Source: an uncultured Sphingomonadaceae bacterium (GTDB taxonomy: Bacteria > Pseudomonadota > Alphaproteobacteria > Sphingomonadales > Sphingomonadaceae). Taken from it: a DNA stretch of 64,000 nucleotides. The stretch covers positions 1,355,501-1,419,500 of the forward strand of contig CANMEE010000001.1 of assembly GCA_947496865.1 (NCBI GenBank). Reading direction: 5' to 3'. A model generated the notes under the pieces. It had not been told where the DNA came from and ran no database searches. It saw nothing but the letters and a program-made list of their open reading frames with translations. Both the position numbers and the translations under genes were made by a program. Numbering within the stretch: position 1 is the first letter of the stretch; each line of letters begins with the position of its first letter. Positions 10,035 to 19,957 of the stretch are shown piece by piece.

Positions 10035-10967
10035 TTAGTCTAGAAACGGCGCGACGCTATGGCGTTGGCCGATCATTAAGGCATCCGCCGTGAGTTTCAG
10101 CGGCGCGAGATCAACATGGGATTGCCCTACATCCATCAGATCAACAAATTTGGCGTAAATCATGGGATATTCGTCATTTTCTTGCTGCTGCACAACCGTC
10201 TTTCCGTCAATCTTGAGCAGGCTGCCGCCTTGTTCTAAATCGAGCAAATTGGTTCTGGTTTGTATTGATATCGTCCAGATTTCATCGCTGGTGGTGCGAA
10301 AATCGAAATTGGCACGCGCCTCTTCTGCAAAGCCACCTGAGAATTTGATATCAGCCGCGATTGGAGCCTGATGGTTCTCTGCTACAAACAGGTTCGCCTC
10401 ATCGACATGAAAATCCACCGGTAGGATTTTGGTAGCGATGGATAGCGCGTTAATGCCCGGGTCAAAGACACCGAAACCGCCTGCTTCCCAAATCCAGGTC
10501 TGCCCAGGATGCCATTTGCGGACATTTTCCCGCCAGCTGATCATAAAGGATATGATGTCTTGGTTAGCGAGTAACGCAGCGGCTTTGTCGACCGCTTCAT
10601 TATATTGTGCATGCCATGTCGCAAAAAGCGTGCGGTCGGTTGATTCTGCGTATTTGGATAGCTGTTCGACTTCCATGACAGTTGCGCCGGGTGGTTTTTC
10701 AAGCAAGACGTGCCAGCCCTCGCTCATCGCTTCCCGTGCGATTTCAGCGCGGCCTTTCGGGGGCGTGCAAAGGGCAATAGCATCCACTTTGACATTACTT
10801 TGCGCCAGCTCTTGCAGAGAGGCAAAGACCGGAATGCCTTCCGGGGATTCGCCGCGACTGCTGACAATGGCGACCAGTTCAGCATCCTTGGTTTTCGCAA
10901 TGGCGGGGACATGTTGGTCTTTTGCGATTTTGCCATAACCCATGATCGCGATGCGCTTATTGCTCAT
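10035..10967 (-). CDS. Gfo/Idh/MocA oxidoreductase, probable D-galactose 1-dehydrogenase
   Basis: GYGKIAKDQHVPAI, ALCTPP, HVLLEKPPGAT, ATWHAQYN motifs like bacterial D-galactose/L-arabinose 1-dehydrogenases; pathway neighbourhood. Confidence 0.85.
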   Translation of the reverse strand: MSNKRIAIMGYGKIAKDQHVPAIAKTKDAELVAIVSSRGESPEGIPVFASLQELAQSNVKVDAIALCTPPKGRAEIAREAMSEGWHVLLEKPPGATVMEVEQLSKYAESTDRTLFATWHAQYNEAVDKAAALLANQDIISFMISWRENVRKWHPGQTWIWEAGGFGVFDPGINALSIATKILPVDFHVDEANLFVAENHQAPIAADIKFSGGFAEEARANFDFRTTSDEIWTISIQTRTNLLDLEQGGSLLKIDGKTVVQQQENDEYPMIYAKFVDLMDVGQSHVDLAPLKLTADALMIGQRHSVAPFLD

Positions 10968-11100
10968 AGTATCACTAACCCTAGGTGTCAGCCGGACATT
11001 CGGCTTGCATAAGTCATATCAATATGATCATGTGAATGACTATCTGGCGTCGCTTTTGTCAAGCTTTGCCGATGGCATAGCAACCGGGATGGGAAAATAG

Positions 11101-12828
11101 GTGAGCGATAAAAAGGCCCGCAGAAGCGCCGCTGTCTATGGTAAGCGCGACAGGGATGGTTTCATTCATCGCAGCTGGATGAAAAGCCAAGGGCTTCCCG
11201 ACGACAGTTTTGACGGCCGTCCGATTATCGGTCTGTGCAATACATGGTCGGAACTGACTCCTTGCAACGCCCATCTGCGTATCTTGGCAGAGCATGTGAA
11301 ACGCGGCGTCTGGCAAGCAGGCGGCGTGCCGGTTGAATTTCCCGTATCCTCTTTGGGTGAAACCCAGATGCGGCCCACCGCGATGCTGTTCCGCAACCTG
11401 CTGGCGATGGATGTCGAAGAAGCACTGCGCGGTTATGCGATGGATGGCGTGGTCCTCTTGGGCGGGTGTGACAAGACAACACCGGGTCAGCTAATGGGCG
11501 CGGCATCGGTTGATTTGCCGGCTATTGTTGTTTCTTCGGGGCCCATGCTCAGCGGCAAGTTTCGCGGCGAAACCATTGGGTCTGGCACGGATGTCTGGCG
11601 TTTGAGCGAGGCAGCGCGCGCAGGCGAGATTAGCGAAGAGACATTTTTTAGCGCCGAAGCGGCCATGTCGCGCAGTGCCGGCGTTTGTAATACGATGGGA
11701 ACGGCCTCGACCATTGGCAGCCTGAGTGAGGCTTTGGGCGTTGCCTTGCCGGGCAATGCCTCGATCCCCGCCGTCGATGCCCGCCGCCGGACGATGGCCC
11801 ATGAATCAGGGCGCCGGATTGTCGCGCTGGTCGAAGAGGACAAACCACTGTCCACCTATTTGAGCCGCGCGGCTTTTGAAAACGCGATATTGGTCCACGC
11901 GGCTGTTGGCGGTTCGACCAATGCGGTCGTCCATCTGCTGGCGCTTGCCGGACGTTGCGGCATTGACTTGCAGCTGGAAGATTTTGACCAGCTGTCACGC
12001 GATGTCCCTTTGCTCGCCAACTTGTTGCCATCGGGGCAATATCTGATGGAAGATTTCGATTATGCGGGCGGAATGCCGGCGATCATGAACCGCATCGAAG
12101 GCCATTTGCGCAGCGATGCGCCAACGGTTAGCGGCCGCTCGGTCGGTGAGATTGCGGCGGCAGGGGAATGTTTCAATGATGATGTGATCCGTCCGCTCGA
12201 CAACCCGGTGCAAAGCTCATCAGGTACTTGGGTGTTGCGCGGCAACCTGTGCCCGGGTGGCGCGATCATCAAGCCCAATGCCGCCACGCCGGAACTGCTG
12301 ACCCACGAAGGCCCTGCTGTGGTGTTTGAATCGATTGAGGATTTCAAAGCGCGGGTGGATGATCCTGATCTGGAGGTTACCGCCGACTCGGTCATGGTGC
12401 TCAAACAATGCGGTCCCAAAGGCTATCCCGGCATGCCGGAAGTCGGCAACATGCCGCTGCCCAAGAAATTGCTGCAAGCGGGTGTGCGCGACATGGTGCG
12501 GTTATCGGACGCGCGGATGAGCGGAACCGCCTATGGTACGGTTGTCTTGCATATATCCCCTGAATCGCATCTCGGCGGTCCGCTGGCCTTGGTGCAAAAC
12601 GGAGATATGATCAAACTCGACGGGCCGGGGCGGGCGCTGTCTTTGCTGGTTGATGAGGCCGAGCTGGAAAGGCGCAAAGCCGCCTTGGCGCCGCCGCCCA
12701 CGCCGCCCAATAGCGAGCGCGGCTATGTCCATTTGCATGTGGCGCATGTCGAGCAAGCCGACAAAGGTTGCGATCTTGATTTCCTCGTCGGCAAAAGCGG
12801 CGCCACCGTGACGCGCGAGTCCCACTAA
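11101..12828 (+). CDS. IlvD/Edd family sugar-acid dehydratase, probable galactonate dehydratase
   Basis: 575 aa; GLCNTWSELTPCNAHLR, LLGGCDKTTPGQLMGA, GVCNTMGTAST, SDARMSGTAYGTVVLHISPE. Confidence 0.9.
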   Translation: MSDKKARRSAAVYGKRDRDGFIHRSWMKSQGLPDDSFDGRPIIGLCNTWSELTPCNAHLRILAEHVKRGVWQAGGVPVEFPVSSLGETQMRPTAMLFRNLLAMDVEEALRGYAMDGVVLLGGCDKTTPGQLMGAASVDLPAIVVSSGPMLSGKFRGETIGSGTDVWRLSEAARAGEISEETFFSAEAAMSRSAGVCNTMGTASTIGSLSEALGVALPGNASIPAVDARRRTMAHESGRRIVALVEEDKPLSTYLSRAAFENAILVHAAVGGSTNAVVHLLALAGRCGIDLQLEDFDQLSRDVPLLANLLPSGQYLMEDFDYAGGMPAIMNRIEGHLRSDAPTVSGRSVGEIAAAGECFNDDVIRPLDNPVQSSSGTWVLRGNLCPGGAIIKPNAATPELLTHEGPAVVFESIEDFKARVDDPDLEVTADSVMVLKQCGPKGYPGMPEVGNMPLPKKLLQAGVRDMVRLSDARMSGTAYGTVVLHISPESHLGGPLALVQNGDMIKLDGPGRALSLLVDEAELERRKAALAPPPTPPNSERGYVHLHVAHVEQADKGCDLDFLVGKSGATVTRESH

Positions 12829-12832
12829 AGCC

Positions 12833-13735
12833 ATGGCGCAGCCCGCCTTTATCGCGATCGACTGGGGCACCAGCAATGCCCGCTTTGCTCTGATGGACAA
12901 AACCGGCACAATGCTGGCGGAAAAACAAGGCGCCGGCATTGCGAAAATTGATGGCGCACATGCTATTGAAGCGGCTTGTTTTGAAGCGATTAACGACTGG
13001 ATTGTAGCGACTCCCGGGTTGCCGGTTTTGATGGCAGGCATGGTCGGATCAAATATTGGCTGGCGCGAAACGGCCTATGTGGAAACGCCAGTTGCAAGCG
13101 AAGCGATTCTGTCGGCAGCAAACCGGTTCGAAGCGCGCGGGACCCAATTTGCGATTCTTCCCGGCGTCAAAACCAAACGTCAAGGCGATGGCCTGCCCGA
13201 TCTTATGCGCGGCGAGGAGACACAGATATTGGGCATGGCGGAGGATGGATTGCTATGTCTGCCCGGCACCCATTCAAAATGGGTGCGTGTCTCCGGCGGC
13301 ACTATCGAGCAGTTCCATACCGCACAAACAGGCGAGCTTCTGGAATTGATCGGCAAGCACAGCATATTGCTCAAGTCGCGGCGATCGCCAGCCGCTGTTG
13401 TTGGTTCGGCATTTTTAGATGGCGTAAAAACCGCATCCGCCGATGCGTTCGGGCTGGAGTCTTTGCTTTTTACGGTGCGCAGCCGGCAAGTGGCTAGCGA
13501 TCTGGCTGCACAAGATGCCGATTCCTATTTGGCTGGACTGGTCGTCGGGGCCGAAATCCGTTCAGCACTTGCCGTCTATGATGGTGTTGAAACAGTGGGG
13601 CTGACCGGCTCGCCGAGCCTGACCGCTCTTTATGCGGCTGCGCTCGAAATGACGGGTAAAAAGTCGAGGCAAATAGAGGGGCAATCCGCGAGCCTTGCCG
13701 GCTTAACCAAAGCCTATCGGGACATATTTGCATGA
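12833..13735 (+). CDS. dgoK: 2-dehydro-3-deoxygalactonokinase
   Basis: FIAIDWGTSNARFALMD, VLMAGMVGSNIGWRE, LPGTHSKWVRV characteristic of DgoK. Confidence 0.93.
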   Translation: MAQPAFIAIDWGTSNARFALMDKTGTMLAEKQGAGIAKIDGAHAIEAACFEAINDWIVATPGLPVLMAGMVGSNIGWRETAYVETPVASEAILSAANRFEARGTQFAILPGVKTKRQGDGLPDLMRGEETQILGMAEDGLLCLPGTHSKWVRVSGGTIEQFHTAQTGELLELIGKHSILLKSRRSPAAVVGSAFLDGVKTASADAFGLESLLFTVRSRQVASDLAAQDADSYLAGLVVGAEIRSALAVYDGVETVGLTGSPSLTALYAAALEMTGKKSRQIEGQSASLAGLTKAYRDIFA

Positions 13736-14625
13736 CTATGAATATCGCGCCCATAAAAACGCTCGACGTTAAAAACCGGCTCGGCGAATGCGTGCTTTGG
13801 GATGCACGTGAATCTGTGGTGCTGTGGACGGATATTGAATCGTCCTTATTCTGGAGATGGGATTTCCCGGATGGTGAACCGCAAAGCTTCCTCCTGCCCG
13901 AACGTTTGGGCAGTTTTGCTCTTACGAACAGAGCAGGGACCTATTTGGGGGCTTTTGAAAGTGGCTTTGCGCGCTTCACACCCTCTGAAAATCAATTTGA
14001 ACTGATGGCGCCGGTATCGGCCGAACACAAACATTTGCGGATGAATGACGGGCGGGTGGATCGTCAGGGGCATTTCTGGGCCGCGACCATGGCGGAACAG
14101 GATCCGATGGGTGATCAGCCGTGGGGCACCTTATGGCGCCATGATGGGGCTGCTCACGCGACGGCCACTCTGTCGGGTTTCAAGATACCCAACAGCCTGT
14201 GCTGGAGCAGAGATGGCGGCACGATATATTTTGCTGATTCGCCGCAAAACACCATTTGGCGCTATGCTTTTGATCCCCACAGCGGCCCGGTTGGCGATCC
14301 CGTCATATTCGCGCAAACCGACAAAGCTGTGCATCCTGATGGCAGCTGTATCGACAGCGAAGACCATGTGTGGAACGCGCAATGGGGCGCGGGAGAGGTC
14401 GTGAGATACCGGCCCGACGGCAGCGTAGAACGGCGCATAAAATTGCCAGTTAGTCAGCCCAGTTGCGTCGCCATAGGCGGGCCCGATTCTGATATATTAT
14501 TCGTCACGACAGCGCGCGTCGATTTAAGTGAAGCGCAGCTTCTCAAACAACCGCTGGCGGGCGGGTTGTTCGCTTATCAGATTGATATCAAAGGCATAGC
14601 TGAGGTGATTTGCAAGACCGCCTGA
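13732..14625 (+). CDS. SMP-30/gluconolactonase family protein (probable galactonolactonase)
   Basis: NRLGECVLWDARESVVLWTDIESS, MNDGRVDRQGHFWAATM, HPDGSCIDSEDHVWNAQWG; start overlaps dgoK stop. Confidence 0.92.
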   Translation: MTMNIAPIKTLDVKNRLGECVLWDARESVVLWTDIESSLFWRWDFPDGEPQSFLLPERLGSFALTNRAGTYLGAFESGFARFTPSENQFELMAPVSAEHKHLRMNDGRVDRQGHFWAATMAEQDPMGDQPWGTLWRHDGAAHATATLSGFKIPNSLCWSRDGGTIYFADSPQNTIWRYAFDPHSGPVGDPVIFAQTDKAVHPDGSCIDSEDHVWNAQWGAGEVVRYRPDGSVERRIKLPVSQPSCVAIGGPDSDILFVTTARVDLSEAQLLKQPLAGGLFAYQIDIKGIAEVICKTA

Positions 14626-14717
14626 CCATGGCTGCTATCACTTAAGGTATAAATGACACTTGCAACCGGCCCCTATGGTCCGCAAAGATAAGGTCTCAGG
14701 AGTGAGGAATCTAAATC

Positions 14718-15434
14718 GTGGGACGACCGCCAAAAGGAAATCTGACCGATCATGTCGCGACATCGCTTGGCCGGTCGATTGTGTCTGGAGAATATGCAGC
14801 TGGTTCCGTGTTCCAGATTAATGATCTGTGCTCTACTTTTGATGCGAGCCGCACGGTCATGCGCGAAGCGGTAAAAGCGCTGACGGCCAAAGGCCTGGTC
14901 ACGTCCCGTGCCAGTGTCGGTAGCATCGTCCAGAAGGAAGAAAACTGGAACCTGTCGGACTCCGATGTGCTGGATTGGTTTCTGCACGTAAAGGGCAATA
15001 CGGTACCATTAATCCGTGAGTTTATGGAATTTCGGTTAGCGATCGAGCCGATGGCGGCGATGCTGGCAGCAGAGCGCGGCGAGCAAGCGGCGATAGAGAA
15101 AATTTATTTGGCGCTCGACCGGATGAAAGCCGCAAAAAATGGTGAAGATGATCCCTTGGCCGCAGATATCGAATTTCATGTCGCCATTTTGCACGCGAGC
15201 GGTAATCGCTTTTATGTCAACATGCGCCATACCGTTGATGTCGCTCTCAATATCTCCATCCGCGTGACCAACCGGTCCAAGGGAGTCGCGGGGGCCAGCG
15301 TGGCCGATCATGCCAAAATAGCAGATGCGATCAGGGCAGGCGATGGTGAAGCGGCAAAAAAGGCGATGCAAAATCTGATTATGGAGGCCCAGCAGCTATT
15401 GCGCGGCAAGGTGCCTGCTTTGGATGAAATTTAA
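14718..15434 (+). CDS. FadR/GntR family transcriptional regulator
   Basis: N-terminal wHTH (SRTVMREAVKALTAKGLVTSRASVGSIV) and FCD domain (FHVAILHASGNRFY). Confidence 0.93.
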   Translation: MGRPPKGNLTDHVATSLGRSIVSGEYAAGSVFQINDLCSTFDASRTVMREAVKALTAKGLVTSRASVGSIVQKEENWNLSDSDVLDWFLHVKGNTVPLIREFMEFRLAIEPMAAMLAAERGEQAAIEKIYLALDRMKAAKNGEDDPLAADIEFHVAILHASGNRFYVNMRHTVDVALNISIRVTNRSKGVAGASVADHAKIADAIRAGDGEAAKKAMQNLIMEAQQLLRGKVPALDEI

Positions 15435-15451
15435 CCCTGTTAGATAGGCAG

Positions 15452-16081
15452 TTAGCGGAGCATGTCGGCAAAGGCCTTTGCATTGGCCCCGACGGTATCA
15501 GCGCTATTGCCCGCGCGGTAAATTGACCCCCCGACACCAAATCCGGTTGCCCCGGCATCGCGATAAGCGGACAAATTATCGGTCGTCACCCCGCCAACCA
15601 CGAGCAATTTCGCGTTGGCCGGAAGCACGGCCCGCATGGCTTTGACCGCTGCTGGTGAAACAAGTTCGCCCGGGAATAGTTTTACAGCATGGGCCCCGGC
15701 ATCCAGCGCGTTAAAGGCTTCACTGGGCGTGAGGCAACCTGGTGCTGAAATCATGCCGCCAGCGACCGTCGCTTTGATAACTTCTACCTGCATATTGGGC
15801 GATACGATCAACTGACTGCCAACGTCTTTGCACCGCGTGACATCGGCCGCGTTCAGGACGGTCCCGGCTCCGACGATGGCGCGGCCGGTAAAACAGCGCG
15901 CCATGATTTCGATGGACGCAAAAGGATCAGGTGAATTGAGCGGCACTTCCAATATGGTGATACCGGCGGCGATGACGGCCTCGCCCACCGCTTCAATCTC
16001 ATCTGGCCGAACGCCGCGCAATATAGCGACCACCGGCATGGCGGAAAGCTGGCGGTCAAACGCGTCGATTAAGTCTGTCAT
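15452..16081 (-). CDS. dgoA: 2-dehydro-3-deoxy-6-phosphogalactonate aldolase
   Basis: VVAILRGVRPDEIEAVGEAVIAAGI, VGAGTVLNAADV, GAHAVKLFPGELVSPAAVKAMRAVLP. Confidence 0.93.
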   Translation of the reverse strand: MTDLIDAFDRQLSAMPVVAILRGVRPDEIEAVGEAVIAAGITILEVPLNSPDPFASIEIMARCFTGRAIVGAGTVLNAADVTRCKDVGSQLIVSPNMQVEVIKATVAGGMISAPGCLTPSEAFNALDAGAHAVKLFPGELVSPAAVKAMRAVLPANAKLLVVGGVTTDNLSAYRDAGATGFGVGGSIYRAGNSADTVGANAKAFADMLR

Positions 16082-16108
16082 GGCTCAGCCCTTTAGAGGA
16101 GTTGGCGG

Positions 16109-17653
16109 TTATGTCGCTTCAGCAGCGCGTTGTGCCTTGCCTTCATTGCTGAAGATAAAGACTGCGCGGTTGCCGAAAATCAAACGGTTTACAGCGAGCG
16201 CGAATATCACCGAAGTGAGCAACACCACAACCATGACATCAATATAATGCAGCCATGGAATCCCGATATGCTGATAAAATGTCTCGCCCTCATAAATCAG
16301 GCCGGGTTTGTAGAGGACAAAATTGTGGAAGGCATAAAGCGCGAAGCCCCAGAGCAGTCCCGCTATCGCCGCGCGCGCGTCGACATGGCGGAATAATAAG
16401 CCGACGATAAAGGTCGACAAGATCGGCATGGAAAGCAATCCATTCAGCTCTTGCAGCAAATTGATAATGCTCTCCGCACTGGCAAATAGAGGCACCAGCA
16501 TGATCGCGACCAACGAAGCGCCAATGCCAACGATCCGGTTGATCCGTCCGGCATTGGCTTCGGGATTGATATATTGCCGGTGAAAATCGATCGTGTACAA
16601 TGTGGTCGTCGCGTTGAGCACGGCGGAAAAGGTGGTGAGCACTGCTGCTGCGATCATCGCGGCAAACAGCCCGCTGGTCCAGCTCGGCAAGACTTGCGCA
16701 ACCAGCATGCCATAGGCCCGGTCGCCGACATCACCGAACAGCTTGTAAGCCACGACGCCCGGCACAACGACAATGGCCGGAATGATGAGAAACCGGATCG
16801 CTGCTGCTGCCATCACGCCTTTTTGTGCTTCGCGAACCGTGGGCGCAGCGAGCGCTTTTTGCGTAATATTCTGATTGGTACTCCAATAGAAAATCTGGAT
16901 GAACAACATGCCAGTGAACAGCGTATGGAAAGGAATGGGCGAGTCTTGCGATCCAATCATCGTGATCCGCTCGGGCGGTACATCAGTAACAATATCGAAA
17001 TTCACCGCTTGCAACGCGAGGAAAACGACCACGAGGGCCAGTCCCAAAATACCAACGCCGCTATATGTGTCGAGCACGGCTACAGCGCGCAGACCACCCA
17101 ATATGGCGTAAGCGGCGCCGACCACGGCGAAAACAGCTGCGATCAATATCAACGGAATCGTGACACCAAATAAGGACTGCATGAACAACGCGCCGCTATA
17201 AATCACGGCGGGCAGATAGATGACGACATTGCCGATCAGGAACAGGGCAGAAATGGTCGTGCGGATATTGCGCTTCTTATAGCGTTTTTCGAGCAGTTCG
17301 GTGACCGTCGTACAATTGTTGCGATAATAAATGGGCACAAACACAAAAGCCAATATCGACAGGCCTACAATGGCGGAAAGCTCCCACCAGGCGAGCAGTA
17401 ACATTTGATTGCCATTCATACCGACAAGTTGATCGGTAGAGAGGTTCGTAAGGGTTATCGCGCCGGCAATGAAGAACCAGCTCAGGCCGCCGCCAGCGAG
17501 GAAAACATCCTTGGCCGAACCGTCGCGGCCAGCCCCTTTGCCGCGCACTTTTAAATAAGTGAACAAGCCCAGAAATATCATGATTCCCAAAAACACGCCG
17601 ATCTGGACCGTCGACACTCCCCCACTATTCATGTTCAAACTCTCCCGGTTCAT
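16109..17653 (-). CDS. sodium/solute symporter (SSS family, SglT-like sugar transporter)
   Basis: 14-TM-like; FLAGGGLSWFFIAGAITLTNLSTDQLVGMNG, YWSTNQNITQKALAA; true start may be internal Met at 17632. Confidence 0.9.
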   Translation of the reverse strand: MNRESLNMNSGGVSTVQIGVFLGIMIFLGLFTYLKVRGKGAGRDGSAKDVFLAGGGLSWFFIAGAITLTNLSTDQLVGMNGNQMLLLAWWELSAIVGLSILAFVFVPIYYRNNCTTVTELLEKRYKKRNIRTTISALFLIGNVVIYLPAVIYSGALFMQSLFGVTIPLILIAAVFAVVGAAYAILGGLRAVAVLDTYSGVGILGLALVVVFLALQAVNFDIVTDVPPERITMIGSQDSPIPFHTLFTGMLFIQIFYWSTNQNITQKALAAPTVREAQKGVMAAAAIRFLIIPAIVVVPGVVAYKLFGDVGDRAYGMLVAQVLPSWTSGLFAAMIAAAVLTTFSAVLNATTTLYTIDFHRQYINPEANAGRINRIVGIGASLVAIMLVPLFASAESIINLLQELNGLLSMPILSTFIVGLLFRHVDARAAIAGLLWGFALYAFHNFVLYKPGLIYEGETFYQHIGIPWLHYIDVMVVVLLTSVIFALAVNRLIFGNRAVFIFSNEGKAQRAAEAT

Positions 17654-17667
17654 ACTATTAATAGTAT
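17652..17667. promoter_or_regulatory. 16-bp perfect palindrome ATACTATTAATAGTAT, candidate operator
   Basis: Read directly; lies between the divergent SSS symporter and GH36 ORFs. Confidence 0.6.
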
Positions 17668-17680
17668 TTTTTGGCGGCCC

Positions 17681-19897
17681 ATGCCAGAACGGTTTTCGTT
17701 ATTGCAAAATATAAAAATCGATTACGAGCAGAATATGTCCGGAGAAATGCAAATCGACAGTCGTGATGACATGCTCCGTGTTGACGCAGGGGATATGTCG
17801 TTCATTCTCTCCTGCGCCCGAAATGAGCCGCCTTTTGTCGTGTATTGGGGCGCGCGGCTGGCGAGCGACACGCCGAGCGAGCAGCTCACGTTGCTGAACA
17901 CACGGCAAAGCGCACATGGGATAGAAGACAGCATTATTCAGCCGTCTTTGGCGATGGAACCGGGTATCGGTTATACCGGACCCACGGGCTTTTCCGCGCA
18001 TCGCGAGGGGCGGGATTGGGGCAGCCGGTTTGTGGTGACGCAAGTGGACCAGACATCTACTGGTTGTCGCATCAGCTGCCTCGATGAACGAACCAATATC
18101 GCTCTGCGCTATGATATTGGCGTCGATGATAAAACCGGACTGCTGACTTTTTCATCGACCCTCACTAATCAGGGCGATCAAACGCTCGATCTGGTGGACA
18201 TGGCAACAATCTGCTTGCCGATGCCAGCACATATGACCGACATCATCGGATTTTCCGGTCGCTGGGCCCGCGAATTCCAGATGGAACGGGTCAGCCGCTT
18301 TACCGGTTCCTATCTGCGGGAAAATCGGAGGGGTCGAACCTCCCATGACTGTTTTCCCGGACTTATCCTTTGTGAAGACAGTACGACTGAGCAGATGGGC
18401 GAGGCCTATGGCTTGCACTTGGCGTGGAGCGGCAACAGCCGGATGCGTGTCGATACCAATGGTGATGGGCGTGCTTTCGCGTCCATGGGCGCATTATTGT
18501 TTCCCGGCGAAATCAGATTGGCAGCGGGAGAAAGCTTTGAAAGTCCGTCAATAGTCGGCGCTTACGCATCATCGGGCCTGTCATCCCTGAGCCGGAAATT
18601 TCATGATCATGTCCGCCACAAATTACTACGCCCATCGACAAGATCCAAGGCGCGGCCCGTGCATTATAACAGCTGGGAAGCGGTCTATTTCGACCATGAT
18701 CTGGACCGATTAAAGGCTTTGGCCGCGCGCGCCGCCGATATCGGCGTGGAGCGTTTCGTACTGGATGATGGCTGGTTCGGCGCGCGGCGCAATGATCGCG
18801 CTGGATTGGGCGATTGGTATGTCTCCGACGCCGTCTATCCAGATGGTCTGAAGCCGCTCATTGACCATGTCACCGGCTTGGGCATGGAAATGGGTATTTG
18901 GTTCGAACCGGAAATGGTCAATCCCGACAGTGATTTGTTCCGCGACCATCCAGATTGGATTTTAGGCCTGGATGGTGTCGAACAAATCGCATTTCGCAAT
19001 CAATATGTACTGGATATCTCCAAGCCAGAAGTCGCTGACCATCTTTTCGACCGGATCAGCGCGATATTGTCCGATCACGCTATCGGCTACATAAAATGGG
19101 ATATGAACCGCGACCTTAATCATCCCGGCAATGATCGCGGTTTTGCCAGAGCGCACGCGCATGTGATCGCGCTCTGGGCCTTGATTGACCGTTTGCGCAG
19201 CGCGCACCCTGATGTTGAATTTGAAAGTTGCTCTTCTGGCGGCGGTCGCGCTGATTTTGGAATGTTAGCGCGAGCGGACAGGGTCTGGACCTCCGACAGC
19301 AACGACGCGGTCGACCGTCAGACTATCCAGCGCGGTGTCTCTCATTTCCTGCCGCTCAATGTTATGGGGGCTCATGTCGGGCCGCGGCATTGCCATATCA
19401 CCGGGCGGACTTTGTCGATGGCTATGCGGGCCGGCACGGCCTTGATGGGGCATATGGGGCTGGAGTTGAATCTGCTGGAGGAAGCAGATTCAGAGTTGGC
19501 GGAACTAAAGACTGCGATTGCGCTACATAAAACGCACCGAGACCTTTTGCACGGTGGTGATTTTTACCGGATCGAAGGACCAGAATATCTTAACATTGTC
19601 GGGGTTGTGGCGCCAGACCAGTCCGAGGCGCTCTATTCTGTCGCTTATTTGAGCGGCCACATCCCAGCACTTCCCGGTCGGTTGCGTTTTACCGGGCTGG
19701 ATTTAGCAGCCTCTTACCAGATACGCCAAATCTGGCCGGAAAACTGGTCCAGTGAGAAATCACCGTCCATTGTGGACGCGCTAGATTTGACTGGTGCCGG
19801 ACGAACCGTTTCGGCCGAGGCGCTTTCCAAATCAGGAATGCAACTGCCGGTCGCGCCACCGGAATCGGTTTTGTTATTTTATCTTGTCGCCGAATAG
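17681..19897 (+). CDS. alpha-galactosidase (GH36)
   Basis: VLDDGWFGARRNDRAGLGDWYV, MGIWFEPEMVNPDSDL, YIKWDMNRDLNHPG, FESCSSGGGRADFGMLARADRVWTSDSNDA. Confidence 0.95.
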   Translation: MPERFSLLQNIKIDYEQNMSGEMQIDSRDDMLRVDAGDMSFILSCARNEPPFVVYWGARLASDTPSEQLTLLNTRQSAHGIEDSIIQPSLAMEPGIGYTGPTGFSAHREGRDWGSRFVVTQVDQTSTGCRISCLDERTNIALRYDIGVDDKTGLLTFSSTLTNQGDQTLDLVDMATICLPMPAHMTDIIGFSGRWAREFQMERVSRFTGSYLRENRRGRTSHDCFPGLILCEDSTTEQMGEAYGLHLAWSGNSRMRVDTNGDGRAFASMGALLFPGEIRLAAGESFESPSIVGAYASSGLSSLSRKFHDHVRHKLLRPSTRSKARPVHYNSWEAVYFDHDLDRLKALAARAADIGVERFVLDDGWFGARRNDRAGLGDWYVSDAVYPDGLKPLIDHVTGLGMEMGIWFEPEMVNPDSDLFRDHPDWILGLDGVEQIAFRNQYVLDISKPEVADHLFDRISAILSDHAIGYIKWDMNRDLNHPGNDRGFARAHAHVIALWALIDRLRSAHPDVEFESCSSGGGRADFGMLARADRVWTSDSNDAVDRQTIQRGVSHFLPLNVMGAHVGPRHCHITGRTLSMAMRAGTALMGHMGLELNLLEEADSELAELKTAIALHKTHRDLLHGGDFYRIEGPEYLNIVGVVAPDQSEALYSVAYLSGHIPALPGRLRFTGLDLAASYQIRQIWPENWSSEKSPSIVDALDLTGAGRTVSAEALSKSGMQLPVAPPESVLLFYLVAE

Positions 19898-19957
19898 TGC
19901 CTTGCTTGGTCAAGGTGAAACCGTTTCAAACAAGCAGTAGCCGAAGGCGGTTTCTAT

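Noticed and set aside
16574-17173. 199-aa plus-strand ORF
   Set aside because: Antisense to the SSS symporter; composition (R/H/N/D-rich) typical of a reverse-complement shadow of membrane protein codons.
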